Shown in pieces: positions 1 to 7,739 of a stretch of 38,614 bases of DNA. Positions within the stretch are counted from its first letter, which is position 1; the number at the start of each line of letters is the position of its first letter. The stretch is from assembly GCA_030529665.1 (NCBI GenBank), contig JAUMWL010000007.1, positions 1 through 38,614 of the forward strand, given 5' to 3'. Position numbers and translations under genes: made by a program. The notes beneath the pieces were generated by a model that was not told the DNA's origin, did not search any database, and saw only the letters and a list, made by a program, of their open reading frames with translations. This DNA comes from Coriobacteriales bacterium. GTDB lineage: Bacteria; Actinomycetota; Coriobacteriia; Coriobacteriales; Atopobiaceae.

Positions 1-1
1 C

Positions 2-619
2 CCTGAGATTCCAGAAGAGGTTCTTCGAGAAGTGATCGCCAACGCCATGGTGCACCGCGAGTACTCCGACCTCTTTTTGGGGCAGGCCGTCGTGGTGGAC
101 ATCTACCCCAACCGTGTGGAAGTGACCAGCCCGGGCGGACTCTGGGGCGGCAAGACCTTGGAAAACCTTGCGGATGGCATCTCTCGGTGCCGCAACGCTT
201 CTCTTATGCGGCTTTCGCGCTCGCTGCCCTCGCCTTCGGGTACGGGCATGAGGGTGGAGGCACAAGGCTCCGGCATCCCCATGGTTCTGTACGAGATGAG
301 GCGTGGGGGTCTTCCCCGTCCCTCGTTCGAAGCGGGCGGTGACTACTTCAAGGTCAACCTTTGGCGTCCTGACGTGCACTCGCGAGCGTCACTCGCATAC
401 GGCGCGGCTCATAAATTGCCAGCGCGCGTCACGTCCGACGAGGCCATCCTCTCGCTCATGACACAGCACGAGGCGGTGACGGCCCGCGAGCTTGCAGAGA
501 AGACGGGCCTCAAGCTCGATACCGTGCGCGGAAGGCTTCGAAAGCTCGTATCGGAGGGTAAGGTTGTCGCAACCGCCCCGGCAAGCAGCAGGATGCGCCG
601 CTACCTGCTCGCCTCATGA
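2..619 (+). CDS. RecG-like ATP-binding transcriptional regulator, C-terminal part (5' end outside window)
   Basis: The frame is open from base 2 and begins PEIPEEVLREV before the stretch IANAMVHREYSD. This is the hallmark of the RecG-like HATPase_c_4 region (E-x3-NA-x3-HR-x-YS) of the AlbA_2/RecG-like regulator family. A glycine-rich segment (GSGIPMVLYEM) follows around residue 100 of the visible part. The end is a winged helix-turn-helix (EAVTARELAEKTGLKLDTVRGRLRKL) that should bind DNA. Full-length family members usually carry an N-terminal AlbA_2 domain, which lies outside the window. The segment LMRLSRSLPSPSGTG replaces the expected NPLI-like core, so mild decay is possible, but the frame is intact. 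Role: probably DNA-binding regulation; the targets are unknown. Confidence 0.75.
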   Translation, partial: PEIPEEVLREVIANAMVHREYSDLFLGQAVVVDIYPNRVEVTSPGGLWGGKTLENLADGISRCRNASLMRLSRSLPSPSGTGMRVEAQGSGIPMVLYEMRRGGLPRPSFEAGGDYFKVNLWRPDVHSRASLAYGAAHKLPARVTSDEAILSLMTQHEAVTARELAEKTGLKLDTVRGRLRKLVSEGKVVATAPASSRMRRYLLAS

Positions 620-640
620 CAACTTGGACAGTAACATGGG

Positions 641-751
641 GACGGGGTGTTTGTCCTCCGGCAATGCCCACCGATTTGTCGTGGAACACCGGGGTCGTCA
701 GAAAGCGCCCGTTGTTAGCACTGTCAAAAGGGGTTTAGCCCCTTTTGACAG
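641..751. repeat. Gap 620-871: palindrome and decayed repeat
   Basis: No gene is seen between 620 and 871. A perfect inverted repeat of 13 bp (CTGTCAAAAGGGG at 721-733 and its complement at 739-751, 5-base loop) forms a strong hairpin. It has no T-run, so it is not a clear terminator. At about 641-658, GGGGACGGGGTGTTTGTCC resembles one arm of the large palindrome at 15174-15255, so it may be a decayed copy of that repeat family. Confidence 0.55.
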
Positions 752-808
752 TTCGGCCACCCGGATGGTGAGCATGAGACACGACCCTCCGTTCCCATTG
801 TCACGTTA

Positions 809-849
809 CTTGATTTTCTCCTACTAAATCTCTTGAATTTCTCCTAATA
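809..849 (+). promoter_or_regulatory. Direct repeat upstream of the AAA ATPase, possible operator
   Basis: CTTGATTTTCTCCTACTA (809-826) is repeated nearly exactly as CTTGAATTTCTCCTAATA (832-849), with a 23-bp period. It lies immediately before the AAA ATPase gene, which has an AAAGGA ribosome site and starts at 872. Two similar half-sites about two helical turns apart suggest an operator; the regulator is unknown. Confidence 0.4.
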
Positions 850-871
850 GCATCATCGGCAAAGGAAAGCC

Positions 872-2155
872 ATGCCACTAACCGAAAAAGGATACCTCCC
901 ACGCGTAATAGACGATGAACTTAGACGGGCGCTTTCCACCTTTGGCGCCGTGTGCGTGCAGGGTCCGCGCTGGTGCGGAAAGACCTGGACGTCGCTCAAC
1001 CAAGCGGAAAGCGTTACATTCATTGGTGACCCGGCTGGCAGCTTCCAGAACCGGCGTCTTGCCGAACTGGATCCCACTCTCGTTCTGTTTGGAGAACCGC
1101 CCCATCTCGTTGACGAGTGGCAGGAAGTGCCAGGTATCTGGGATGCTGTGAGGCTTGACGTAGATTGCAGCCGCTTAAGGGGACGATTCATCCTTACGGG
1201 CTCATCGACCCCTAAGCGCAGGGGCGTCATGCATAGCGGTGTGGGTCGCATATGTACATTGGACATGCGGCCGATGTCCCTCTTTGAGTCGGGCGACTCA
1301 TCGGGGGACGTTTCTCTTGGCGAAGTCTTTGACGCTCCTCCCAGAAGCATTCCCTTGCGACAACCAACCATAGCTGAGCTTGCCCAGCTCATTGTGCGTG
1401 GCGGATGGCCAGAAAGCTTGGGAAGGTCGGAGGAAGAGGCTCGCATGCTCGCGAGAAGCTACCTTAAGCTCACAGTCGAGGATGACGCAAGCCGTATCGA
1501 TGGCGTGCGGAGGGACCCACAGAAGCTCATGGCCCTCCTACGGTCGCTCGCCCGAAACGAGAGCACGCTCGCAAAGAATAGCACACTGCGGAAAGACATG
1601 TTGAAGTTTGATGACGAGACAATTGCGCCGGACACTGTTGCGGATTACCTGTTGGTGCTACGGAGACTCTTCGTGGTGTGGGAGCAGCCCGCCTATAGTC
1701 CTCACCTGCGCTCGTCTATACGCGTGGGAAAGTCTCCCAAGCGTCATCTGGCAGACCCTTCCTTGGACGCAGCCGCGCTCGGAGTTGATTCGCGCGGCCT
1801 TATTGCAGACCTCAACACCTTTGGTTTTCTCTTTGAGGGAATGTGCGAGCGAGACCTAGCGATATACGCTCAATCCCTCGACGCGAAGCTTTACCACTAT
1901 AGAGACGCATCGAATCGCGAAATTGACGCCGTGGTGGAACTGCGCGACGGCCGCTGGGGTGCCTTCGAAATCAAGGTAGGGGCCAACCAAATCGACGAAG
2001 CCGCTAAGGGACTCCTAAGAATGAAGCGCCTGATGGAAGAAGATTCCACGGCGCAGCCTCCATCAATACTTGTAGTGATTTGCGGCATGTCCGCTGCAGC
2101 GTACACCCGGCCTGACGGCGTTATCGTGGTCCCGCCCACTGCGCTGAGACCCTAA
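872..2155 (+). CDS. AAA ATPase with C-terminal DUF4143 domain
   Basis: A 427-residue protein of the AAA_14/DUF4143 family, which usually runs 380-450 residues. The N-terminal ATPase shows a Walker A-like GPRWCGKTWT near residue 34 and a Walker B-like LVDEWQE near residue 85, followed by the sensor-like FILTGSS. The family motif GGWPE lies near residue 175. The second half is DUF4143, with a nuclease-like tail (NREIDAVVELRDGRWGAFEIKVG) resembling the D-(D/E)xK fold seen at the end of many members. The start is chosen at the ATG preceded by AAAGGA. Family members are common in accessory regions and their exact role is unclear; no partner gene is evident. The next gene is a truncated paralogue. 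Confidence 0.85.
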   Translation: MPLTEKGYLPRVIDDELRRALSTFGAVCVQGPRWCGKTWTSLNQAESVTFIGDPAGSFQNRRLAELDPTLVLFGEPPHLVDEWQEVPGIWDAVRLDVDCSRLRGRFILTGSSTPKRRGVMHSGVGRICTLDMRPMSLFESGDSSGDVSLGEVFDAPPRSIPLRQPTIAELAQLIVRGGWPESLGRSEEEARMLARSYLKLTVEDDASRIDGVRRDPQKLMALLRSLARNESTLAKNSTLRKDMLKFDDETIAPDTVADYLLVLRRLFVVWEQPAYSPHLRSSIRVGKSPKRHLADPSLDAAALGVDSRGLIADLNTFGFLFEGMCERDLAIYAQSLDAKLYHYRDASNREIDAVVELRDGRWGAFEIKVGANQIDEAAKGLLRMKRLMEEDSTAQPPSILVVICGMSAAAYTRPDGVIVVPPTALRP

Positions 2156-2172
2156 GATAAGACCGACGGGCA

Positions 2173-2952
2173 ATGGTCGGGCGATGGGGATACTCCCCTT
2201 TGCTTGGTAACGAGATAGAGAAGTATGCTACTATATTTCTAAATTTTCTTAAGAAGTTAGGGGATATCGTGCGAGACGTGGTTGCGCGCGACGTAGCGGA
2301 ACGCCACGGAAGGACAGACATTGCCCTCGCCAACCAGCTCGCACGATTCGCGCTTCGCAACACGGGCTGCGACTACTCTCTTAACAATCTCTCGGAGACA
2401 CTGAGCGCACTGGGCTACAAGGCTTACTGGACAAAGCTCAACGCACTCTCGGAACTCATGCGTCAGGCGTATCTCTTCCACTTGCTGCCAGAGTTTACAG
2501 CACAGCTTATGCCGTCAACCACGGCAATGCCAAAGGTCTATGCGGCGGATCCAGGGCTTGCGCTCGCCGTCTCGCGTGCCAACCAGCAGGACCTAGGCAA
2601 GCGTTTGGAGACTGCCGTCTTCCTCGAGCTCGTTCGTCGGCGTGCGGGCAGCCGAGACGACTCCGTAGCGTCATGGAACGCACCCGCTCCATCGCGTGCA
2701 AAGGTAGACTTCGTGGTTGGGGATGCCCTCGAGCGTGCTCCATACCAAGCCTTCCAAGTGTGCGCGGAGATGGTAGCGGCAAAAACCCGCAAGAGGGAGC
2801 TGAGGGGGCTGGCGGAAGTGATGCGTATCGCCGGGCTTGACAATGGAACGATAATAACGCTGGACCAAGAAGAGCAGATCGCCACCGACGAGGGCACCGT
2901 GCGCGTTGTTCCAGCTTGGCGCTGGTCTTTGGAACACAACGAGAACGGGTGA
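2173..2952 (+). pseudogene. Truncated DUF4143 ATPase lacking its AAA domain
   Basis: The readable frame aligns only with the second half of DUF4143 ATPases. RDVAERHGRTDIALANQLAR corresponds to the mid-protein segment of the family, and KVYAADPGL and LGKRLETAVFLEL are the later motifs. The whole N-terminal nucleotide-binding domain (Walker A and B) is missing. The first codons (MVGRWGYSPLLG) are read out of a palindromic repeat rather than a gene start. A second copy of the same repeat follows the stop within a few bases. The fragment is therefore bracketed by two direct repeat copies, which suggests repeat-mediated rearrangement. It is unlikely to make an active ATPase. Confidence 0.7.
2181..2207. 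repeat. Palindromic repeat, copy 1
   Basis: Core ATGGGGATACTCCCCTTTGCTTG. It is shared almost exactly with 2956-2987 (same orientation) and 17955-17984 (opposite orientation). GGGGATACTCCCC is the palindromic centre. It supplies the apparent start of the truncated DUF4143 reading frame. Confidence 0.7.
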
Positions 2953-2955
2953 CAC

Positions 2956-2987
2956 AAGCAATGGGGATACTCCCCTTTGCTTGGGCC
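2956..2987. repeat. Palindromic repeat, copy 2
   Basis: AGCAATGGGGATACTCCCC followed by TTTGCTTGG. It is a direct copy of 2181-2207, located right after the stop of the truncated DUF4143 gene. Confidence 0.7.
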
Positions 2988-2990
2988 AAG

Positions 2991-3023
2991 GTGGCACACC
3001 GTTTCCCGGAAACGTTGTGCCAC
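2991..3023. repeat. Inverted repeat GTGGCACA...TGTGCCAC
   Basis: GTGGCACA (2991-2998) and TGTGCCAC (3016-3023) enclose a second stem CGTTTC/GAAACG. The same palindrome type forms the terminator after the DegV gene (9548-9581). Here no T-run follows, so it may be only a repeat copy. Confidence 0.6.
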
Positions 3024-3044
3024 AGGGACGACCTGCCTGCATGG

Positions 3045-3417
3045 CTAGTCGCGCATCGGTCCAGCCGTGCCGCTCAGGACGTATTTGCGTGCGCGACCGT
3101 TTCCCACCGCCATGGCAACGGTCGCCTTGAACACCGTCCCCTCAAGGAGGACGGGGTCCTTGCCGGAGTAGCGCGGAGAGTACCTGAACAGGTTCCTCGT
3201 GCCGCTGCCGAGCTCTTCGGCGAGGCCGATGTTCGAGAAGAACGAGGCTATGAGCGGGTTCTTTGGCAGAGGGGTGAATCCGTCCGGGGAGATGGGCCCC
3301 TCGAACATAGCGCGGCTCGCGTTTTCGGTCACTATCCTGCCCGGGTCTATGGTAATTGAACTCTGTGTTCACGTTCTCAACGAGCTCAATCGTCTCCGCC
3401 AGTTGTCTTGATTCCAC
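3045..3417 (-). pseudogene. Decayed RecG-like/AlbA_2 ATP-binding regulator
   Basis: The N-terminal remnant MESRQLAETIELVENVNTEF (from 3417) is a typical beginning of AlbA_2-type regulators. Shortly afterwards the frame changes, and a second frame (3332 down to 3045) reads PKNPLIASFFSNIGLAEELGSGTRN, the conserved HATPase_c_4 region of the same family. It then continues KYVLSGTAG to the stop. More than 250 residues between these parts are missing and at least one frame change is present. This is a deletion relic of a gene similar to the one at the left edge of the window. Confidence 0.7.
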
Positions 3418-3429
3418 TTCGACTCCCTC

Positions 3430-3681
3430 CTATCGCACCAAGTTTGATTGCTTGGCGCGATTATGGCGCGATTGGCACGTGTGCTTGAGTGACAGCATCT
3501 CCGGTTCGTTCCGCAGGTAAAACAAGGCGTCGCGCTCCCACCAAGCGTCATGCTCTACGGCGCTCTTCGCGTGCGCGCCGATGTACTCGATGTCTTGGCA
3601 TACGGAGTCGAATTCCGTGGGACCCTCGTTTTTATGCCGCTGGAAGATATCGCGGACAACTGTAGCAATGGGGTTGGACAA
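3430..3681 (-). CDS. Short hypothetical protein or gene remnant
   Basis: An 83-codon frame that begins at a TTG without a clear ribosome site and ends 12 bases before the AlbA_2 relic starts. The sequence (DIFQRHKNEGPTEFDSVCQDIEYIG, then DAWWERDALFYLRNEPEML) looks protein-like and charged, with no membrane segment. I do not recognise the family. The close spacing suggests it once formed an operon with the downstream relic, and it may itself be a 3' fragment. Confidence 0.3.
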   Translation of the reverse strand: MSNPIATVVRDIFQRHKNEGPTEFDSVCQDIEYIGAHAKSAVEHDAWWERDALFYLRNEPEMLSLKHTCQSRHNRAKQSNLVR

Positions 3682-4126
3682 AAATTGTGGGGCGAGAGCA
3701 CGTATTCGCGACCGGCAAGCTGCTGGAAGGTCTAGACGCTACCGAGATGAGGCATTACCGTGGGCGAATCGACGAAACAGCTTGTGCTAGTGTTCTGTCT
3801 AATGCGTTATAACACGCTCGGTAGATTGAATGCGCTCGTAGACTAGGGTGCGTTCAGCTCCGATAGACTTTTAGCATACCATTCGTACGAATTCTACGTT
3901 GATGATTGGCCCGTTTTAGCCCATTCGAATTCTTGGGTTAATCCTGTTCATTTTCAAGCGGTTCAAATCACGTTTAAACAGATGGATGGGGCATACCCTC
4001 CCCCGTGGGTTCCGCTGATGCCTTCGGCGTATAGCGGAACACTTCCACGATAACATTTTTTAGTTCGGCATGGACCAACCGCGGGGGCTGCGAGGAGAGA
4101 AAAGCGCCCGCCACGCGTGCGCCGCG
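3682..4126. other. Gene-free stretch with one strong hairpin
   Basis: No supported gene. A GTTCCGCT/AGCGGAAC stem with an inner GCC-TTCG-GC hairpin lies at 4009-4040, and a T-rich run (CATTTTTTAG) follows about 15 bases later on the plus strand. It could end transcription from the left, but the distance is long for a classical terminator. The rest is AT-richer than its surroundings. Confidence 0.4.
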
Positions 4127-4345
4127 TCACTGGTACTCTATGGTGATCTCCCTGCCCTCGCCCCTCAGGACGAGCTCGAAGCCGCACGCCGCCGCGATCT
4201 CCACGAACGTGTCCAGCTTCGGCACCGACCCCCTCGATATAGTCATGGATACGTACGTGTCAGACCTTCCCATCTCGCGCGAGACCGCGATGGGGCCCTT
4301 GCCCGACATCGCCACCAGCTCCGCTACCGCGTCCCCTGCCCTCAT
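4127..4345 (-). CDS. Small Cro/C1-type helix-turn-helix protein
   Basis: About 72 residues, beginning MRAGDAVAELVAMSGKG. The helix-turn-helix is visible as IAVSREMGRSDTYVSMTISRG, followed by SVPKLDTFVEIAAACGFELVL, the usual HTH_3/HTH_XRE layout. The start at 4345 is preferred because GAGGGGG lies 8 bases upstream. An alternative ATG at 4366 adds seven residues. It is divergent from the frameshifted gene at 4497, and a pair of direct repeats lies between them. Likely a stand-alone transcriptional regulator or the remnant of a toxin-antitoxin or phage-type repressor; the target is unknown. Confidence 0.7.
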   Translation of the reverse strand: MRAGDAVAELVAMSGKGPIAVSREMGRSDTYVSMTISRGSVPKLDTFVEIAAACGFELVLRGEGREITIEYQ

Positions 4346-4375
4346 GCGCACCACCCCCTCGGACATTCTACCCCA

Positions 4376-4426
4376 AGGCTTTATCAGATGTTGTGGTCTT
4401 ATCCTGGAGGGTTTATCAGTTGTTAT
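4376..4426. promoter_or_regulatory. Direct repeats in the HTH/4497 divergent region, possible operators
   Basis: AGGCTTTATCAGATGTTGT (4376-4394) is repeated as AGGGTTTATCAGTTGTTAT (4408-4426), with a 32-bp period (about three helical turns). It sits between a minus-strand HTH gene and a plus-strand gene, as expected of an autoregulated operator. No direct evidence of binding. Confidence 0.4.
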
Positions 4427-4496
4427 TGTCTGGGGGCCATGGTGCTAACGTGTCCGTACCATCCGGCATGCGCGACGAGGAGAGAGGACCACCGCG

Positions 4497-4930
4497 ATGA
4501 GCCACAGAATTCAGACGACGTTCGCCCCCGGAGCATTCGACCTGCTCCTGAAGAACACGGACGACAAGGGCGTTGTGACGAGGGACCTGTGCGTCTCGCT
4601 ATCGTGCGTCCGGGGCGTGTGGGTGGTGGGTGACGGGGAACGAGAGACCCGCGATCACCTGACCATCCCCGCAGGGTACGACTTGGACGCCATAACCAGC
4701 CTGGTCGAGCAGTTCGTTTCGTTCGCGAGACGCATGGGGACGACCACGGCAAGGGGTGGAGGATGCCGCCGCTCAGCACCGCCCACCTCTGCGACGACGG
4801 GAGGATGCGCACGGTCGGGCAGATGCTCGAGGGGATATCAATCGAGCTCATGCCGCGCGACGAGCTTAACCTCCACACGCTGCTGTTCGCGTTCGGCGTG
4901 GACTGGACGCACCCGCTGGTTCCGACGATG
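4497..4930 (+). pseudogene. Frameshifted gene of unknown function
   Basis: Starts at an ATG with GGAGAG upstream. The first frame reads MSHRIQTTFAPGAFDLLLK and stays protein-like to about 4740 (LVEQFVSFARRMG). There it runs into an arginine/cysteine-rich nonsense frame. In another frame the protein-like sequence continues at once (DDHGKGWRMPPLSTAHLCDDG, later IELMPRDELNLHTLLFAFGVDWTHPLVPT). One base appears lost in the G-run at 4736-4739. The restored product would be about 145 residues. I do not recognise the family. It may be a genuine frameshift or a sequence error. Confidence 0.45.
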
Positions 4931-4933
4931 AAT

Positions 4934-5765
4934 AAAAGGGGGACCGCTCGCTTGACGCTCTTTCCCACATGTAGGACCGGGAGGACCATCGGCATCAAAG
5001 TCGGTGGTCCCCCTTTCTCTGGACATCCACGGATTCGACGGTTGTGATCCCATCTGCTCACTGAGCATGCGTGACGCATCGATCCGCATGCTGCGATTGG
5101 GACTAAAACGTGCATGGCGATGCTGTCTCCCTCACGTTACATCGGCATGAAAAATGCCCCGTATGGGGTTCGTTGTAGACGTGGTGTGGTATTGTCTGTT
5201 TAGGCGCTACGGCTGTTCCCAACGTGGGACACCTGTGGCGCTTGTTTATCCGGTGAGTTTCACCGACACCCCGCTGCTGTTCCCCTCACGCTGCACCAGC
5301 ATGATAATAAATCATTTCAGGACTGTGGTAAGCACGGTGTGGTGTTGTCAATACAAGCGTCAATCGCATCTCCCCGGTCCTGAATACCGGATAGAGATGC
5401 AGGCGCTTTTGTAATACGCCGCACTCGGTCCCGTGATAGCCAAGCATCAGCGGCCATGCATCTGGCATCTGAACCTTCACCGACAATCAGATGCTACCAC
5501 GCGCATCTTCCATCAAAGAAAACACCGGAGGTTTGCCCCGGCAGGCGTAGCTCAGGCTTTCTCCGGTAAGTGCATTTTACCACGCTGTATCTTGTGGCAA
5601 TCCTTCCGCCGTACCGGAAAAGCAGGTACAGATTTTAGACGGGGAGAAAATCGGTGGTCGCCCAGACACCCGTGACCTGAACCCGGGTAGGAATCGCCCT
5701 CAACGACAATTAACAACAGAAGCCGCTGCTCCATACAATCACGGCGCCCGCGGCTCTTGAACTGA
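4934..5765 (-). ncRNA. Candidate large structured non-coding RNA beside tRNA-Thr
   Basis: About 830 bases lack a credible gene but contain many strong hairpins. Positions: GAGCCGC/GCGGCTTC at 5719-5756; CTCCGGT pairing at 5524-5567; GGTAA/TTACC at 5565-5581; an 8-bp GCATCTGA stem at 5465-5494; GCATCTC with an inner CCGG stem at 5366-5400; GGCAT/ATGCC at 5144-5158; and an 8-bp AGCATGCG stem at 5064-5092. Two blocks (about 5120-5245 and 5272-5415) resemble each other: CCCTCACG at the start, GGTGTGGT-x-TTGTC in the middle, GGCGCTT near the end. On the minus strand the region closes with an 11-bp stem (4935-4945 with 5006-5016) followed by TTTTATT, like a terminator. Size, hairpin density and position next to a tRNA recall the GOLLD/ROOL class of ornate large RNAs. 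Strand, ends and class are inferred. Confidence 0.35.
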
Positions 5766-5880
5766 TTTTAGCAAACCATACGGGTTATCATTCCCCAGTT
5801 TCGGGGGCGTTTTTGGAGTGTTTTCGCGTGTTTGCTAACCATTTGGTGCAAGTTTGCATACATTTTGGTGCCAAAACGCC

Positions 5881-5923
5881 CAAAACGAAAGCAGGCCAAC
5901 GAGAAACACCCCCGTTGACCTGC
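5881..5923 (-). terminator. Terminator of tRNA-Thr
   Basis: On the minus strand, GCAGGTCAACG pairs with CGTTGGCCTGC (5913-5923 with 5891-5901, 11 bp with one G-U), followed by TTTCGTTTT. It lies 8 bases beyond the encoded CCA end of the tRNA. Confidence 0.8.
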
Positions 5924-5931
5924 GAAAATTC

Positions 5932-6007
5932 TGGAGCCAGCTATCAGACTTGAACTGATGACCCCCGCTTTACGAGAGCGGTGCTCTACCGACTGAGCTA
6001 AGCTGGC
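5932..6007 (-). tRNA. tRNA-Thr(CGU)
   Basis: Complete cloverleaf on the minus strand. The acceptor is GCCAGCT paired with AGCTGGC, and the D-arm is GCTC/GAGC. The anticodon stem CCGCT/AGCGG holds the loop CTCGTAA, giving anticodon CGT (reads ACG, threonine). The T-arm is ATCAG/CTGAT with loop TTCAAGT. The discriminator T and CCA are encoded, for 76 nt in total. It has its own sigma-70-type promoter upstream and a terminator downstream, so it is a single-gene unit. Confidence 0.95.
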
Positions 6008-6019
6008 TTGCGATAGCTA

Positions 6020-6048
6020 ATCATCGCTGTTTTGCATGCTCTTGTCAA
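6020..6048 (-). promoter_or_regulatory. Promoter of tRNA-Thr
   Basis: On the minus strand a perfect -35 TTGACA (6043-6048) is separated by 17 bases from the -10 GATGAT (6020-6025). Transcription should begin a few bases before the tRNA 5' end at 6007. Confidence 0.75.
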
Positions 6049-6216
6049 GTGCTTTTTTCGAAGTCACACGGATGAGTCCCGATCGTCCTCCTCTTGAGGT
6101 GTAACCCACGAGGATGAGCGGGACACATCCGGTTTTGCACACAGCCAAGCCGGCGCGTGCAAAAGCGGAGGTTAGCCGCGCGGCCCGACGCACCAGAGCC
6201 CACCCGACGCCGCGCG

Positions 6217-7131
6217 CTAGCACACAAGCGTGCCGAGCTCCACGGTAACCTCGGAAAGGATCTGGTTCACATACGTGGACCATTCCTTTGCAATCTGCTG
6301 CTCCACCGCCGCATACTGGCTCCGGGCAACAAAGTAGGCAGCCTGCGCAGCAGCATACGTCGCCCCCTCGTTGGAGATCGAGAAGTTGATGAGCTGGTCC
6401 CTAAACGGTCCCTCGTCGCGCGCCCACCAGTTGGCACTCGCATCCCACTCGTCACCAACAAGCTCCAATATATAGGTCGCATACTCCTGCGTGGCATACC
6501 CCTCCATGCCCTCCTCAGGCACGGGAGGGACGCGTGGCTCCTTGAGGGCCTCGGTCGTCACCACCTCGTCGCGAAGCTTGCGCAGCAGAGCCGACCGTCG
6601 CATAAGCTCACGCACGCCGTCTTCGGTCATGCGGTAGTCCTTGGCCAAGGTGGCAACGTCGTCGGTACCCCACGTGTCCTGCATGTAGGTCGCCACCTCG
6701 TCATCGCTTACCGCGATTCCCTGCGCGTCTGCATCCAGCAGCAAGAAGTGGTTACGCGCCACAGAAAGCACCGCTTCCACGCTGGGAATGTCGTATGTGC
6801 CATCGGCGTTTTGCGCCGCCTCAAGCGAGCTCGTCTCCTCAATGGCCTCGCGAACCGACACCCACGTTGTCTCGCCGTCGTAGGTGTATGACCCCAACGG
6901 CATGTCCAGCTCCCGCTCGGTAACCGATGTTCGCCCGGGAAGGGTAGCCAACGTGCCGGGCAACGGCAAGTGCGGATACAGCGCAACGCCAATCCCCACG
7001 CCAACAACCAAAGCCACCACGACTGCCAGCGCCACGGGCAAGGCGCGCAGCCTCAAGTCGCGAACGGCCTGCCACGTGAGGCGCCTCTGCGCATCTGCCT
7101 GCCTTAGCTCATCCGCGTCGGTCTTCTGCAT
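6217..7131 (-). CDS. Membrane-anchored SurA-N-like protein of unknown role
   Basis: 304 residues. A short charged N-terminus is followed by one hydrophobic segment at about 31-52 (ALPVALAVVVALVVGVGIGVAL), then a large extracytoplasmic domain. The region around residues 70-200 (VTERELDMPL..., VSDDEVATYM, LMRRSALLRKLRDEV) has the helical spacing of the SurA/PrsA N-terminal chaperone domain. No parvulin (PPIase) domain is seen, so it is not a classical foldase. It lies 3 bases after the HEAT-like gene and is the last gene of that run before tRNA-Thr. Function is inferred only from the fold-like pattern. Confidence 0.65.
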   Translation of the reverse strand: MQKTDADELRQADAQRRLTWQAVRDLRLRALPVALAVVVALVVGVGIGVALYPHLPLPGTLATLPGRTSVTERELDMPLGSYTYDGETTWVSVREAIEETSSLEAAQNADGTYDIPSVEAVLSVARNHFLLLDADAQGIAVSDDEVATYMQDTWGTDDVATLAKDYRMTEDGVRELMRRSALLRKLRDEVVTTEALKEPRVPPVPEEGMEGYATQEYATYILELVGDEWDASANWWARDEGPFRDQLINFSISNEGATYAAAQAAYFVARSQYAAVEQQIAKEWSTYVNQILSEVTVELGTLVC

Positions 7132-7134
7132 GCG

Positions 7135-7725
7135 TTACGCCTTTCCGCCTGCCACGGCACAGATCTCGGTGGAGTACGCCTTCATAAACCCACGACCGTT
7201 CTTGGCGTCAAACTGCATGCGATCAACAAGAGAGGCCCGCACCTCATCGCCAATGTTGCCCTGCGCGAACTCAACGAGCCGCACCAGCATCTCGCGATAC
7301 TCGGGATCACCGTGATAGCACTGGATCGCCTCGCTCATAAGCGCCCACGCACGCGCGGCGCACTCGGGAGAGATGGCCCCGTAGCGACACAAAAACCTAA
7401 ATGCCGAGAGGCGCACCGAGGCAGAGATGTCATCAAACAACGCCTCCTCGGCGCCTTCAAACGCACCGAGGACCTTGTTGGGCTCCACCGTTGCAATCTG
7501 GGCGAGCATATCCAAGCACTCCCACCGCGTCTGTGCCTCGGGAAGCGTAAGTGCGTCTATGAGCGCATCGGTTATGTCCAAAACATAATCGATGTCTTGG
7601 CGAGCTGTAACGGCAAGCAGGTGGGCAGCATCCTGGCGCATTCGTCGATTGGTTCCCGCCAGCTTCTCCACCAATACGTCACGCATCTCCTCCGTCATCT
7701 GGACGGCATCAACCCCATTAGACAT
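7135..7725 (-). CDS. HEAT-repeat-like protein
   Basis: 196 residues starting MSNGVDAVQMTEEM. The start at 7725 is chosen for its AAGGAAG site. The sequence is almost entirely helical with HEAT-like pairs: RRMRQDAAHLLAVTARQDID, RWECLDMLAQIATVEPNKV, and SVRLSAFRFLCRYGAISPECA. Such proteins act as scaffolds; no partner is evident, and no membrane segment or enzyme motif is visible. It is tightly spaced between the NYN protein (14 bases upstream) and the SurA-like protein (3 bases downstream), so co-transcription is likely. Confidence 0.7.
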   Translation of the reverse strand: MSNGVDAVQMTEEMRDVLVEKLAGTNRRMRQDAAHLLAVTARQDIDYVLDITDALIDALTLPEAQTRWECLDMLAQIATVEPNKVLGAFEGAEEALFDDISASVRLSAFRFLCRYGAISPECAARAWALMSEAIQCYHGDPEYREMLVRLVEFAQGNIGDEVRASLVDRMQFDAKNGRGFMKAYSTEICAVAGGKA

Positions 7726-7739
7726 GCATGCTTCCTTCC

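Noticed and set aside
4763-5047. Separate gene starting MPPLSTAHLCDDG
   Set aside because: It is the frameshifted continuation of the gene at 4497; its last third runs into the terminator-like stem of the candidate RNA.
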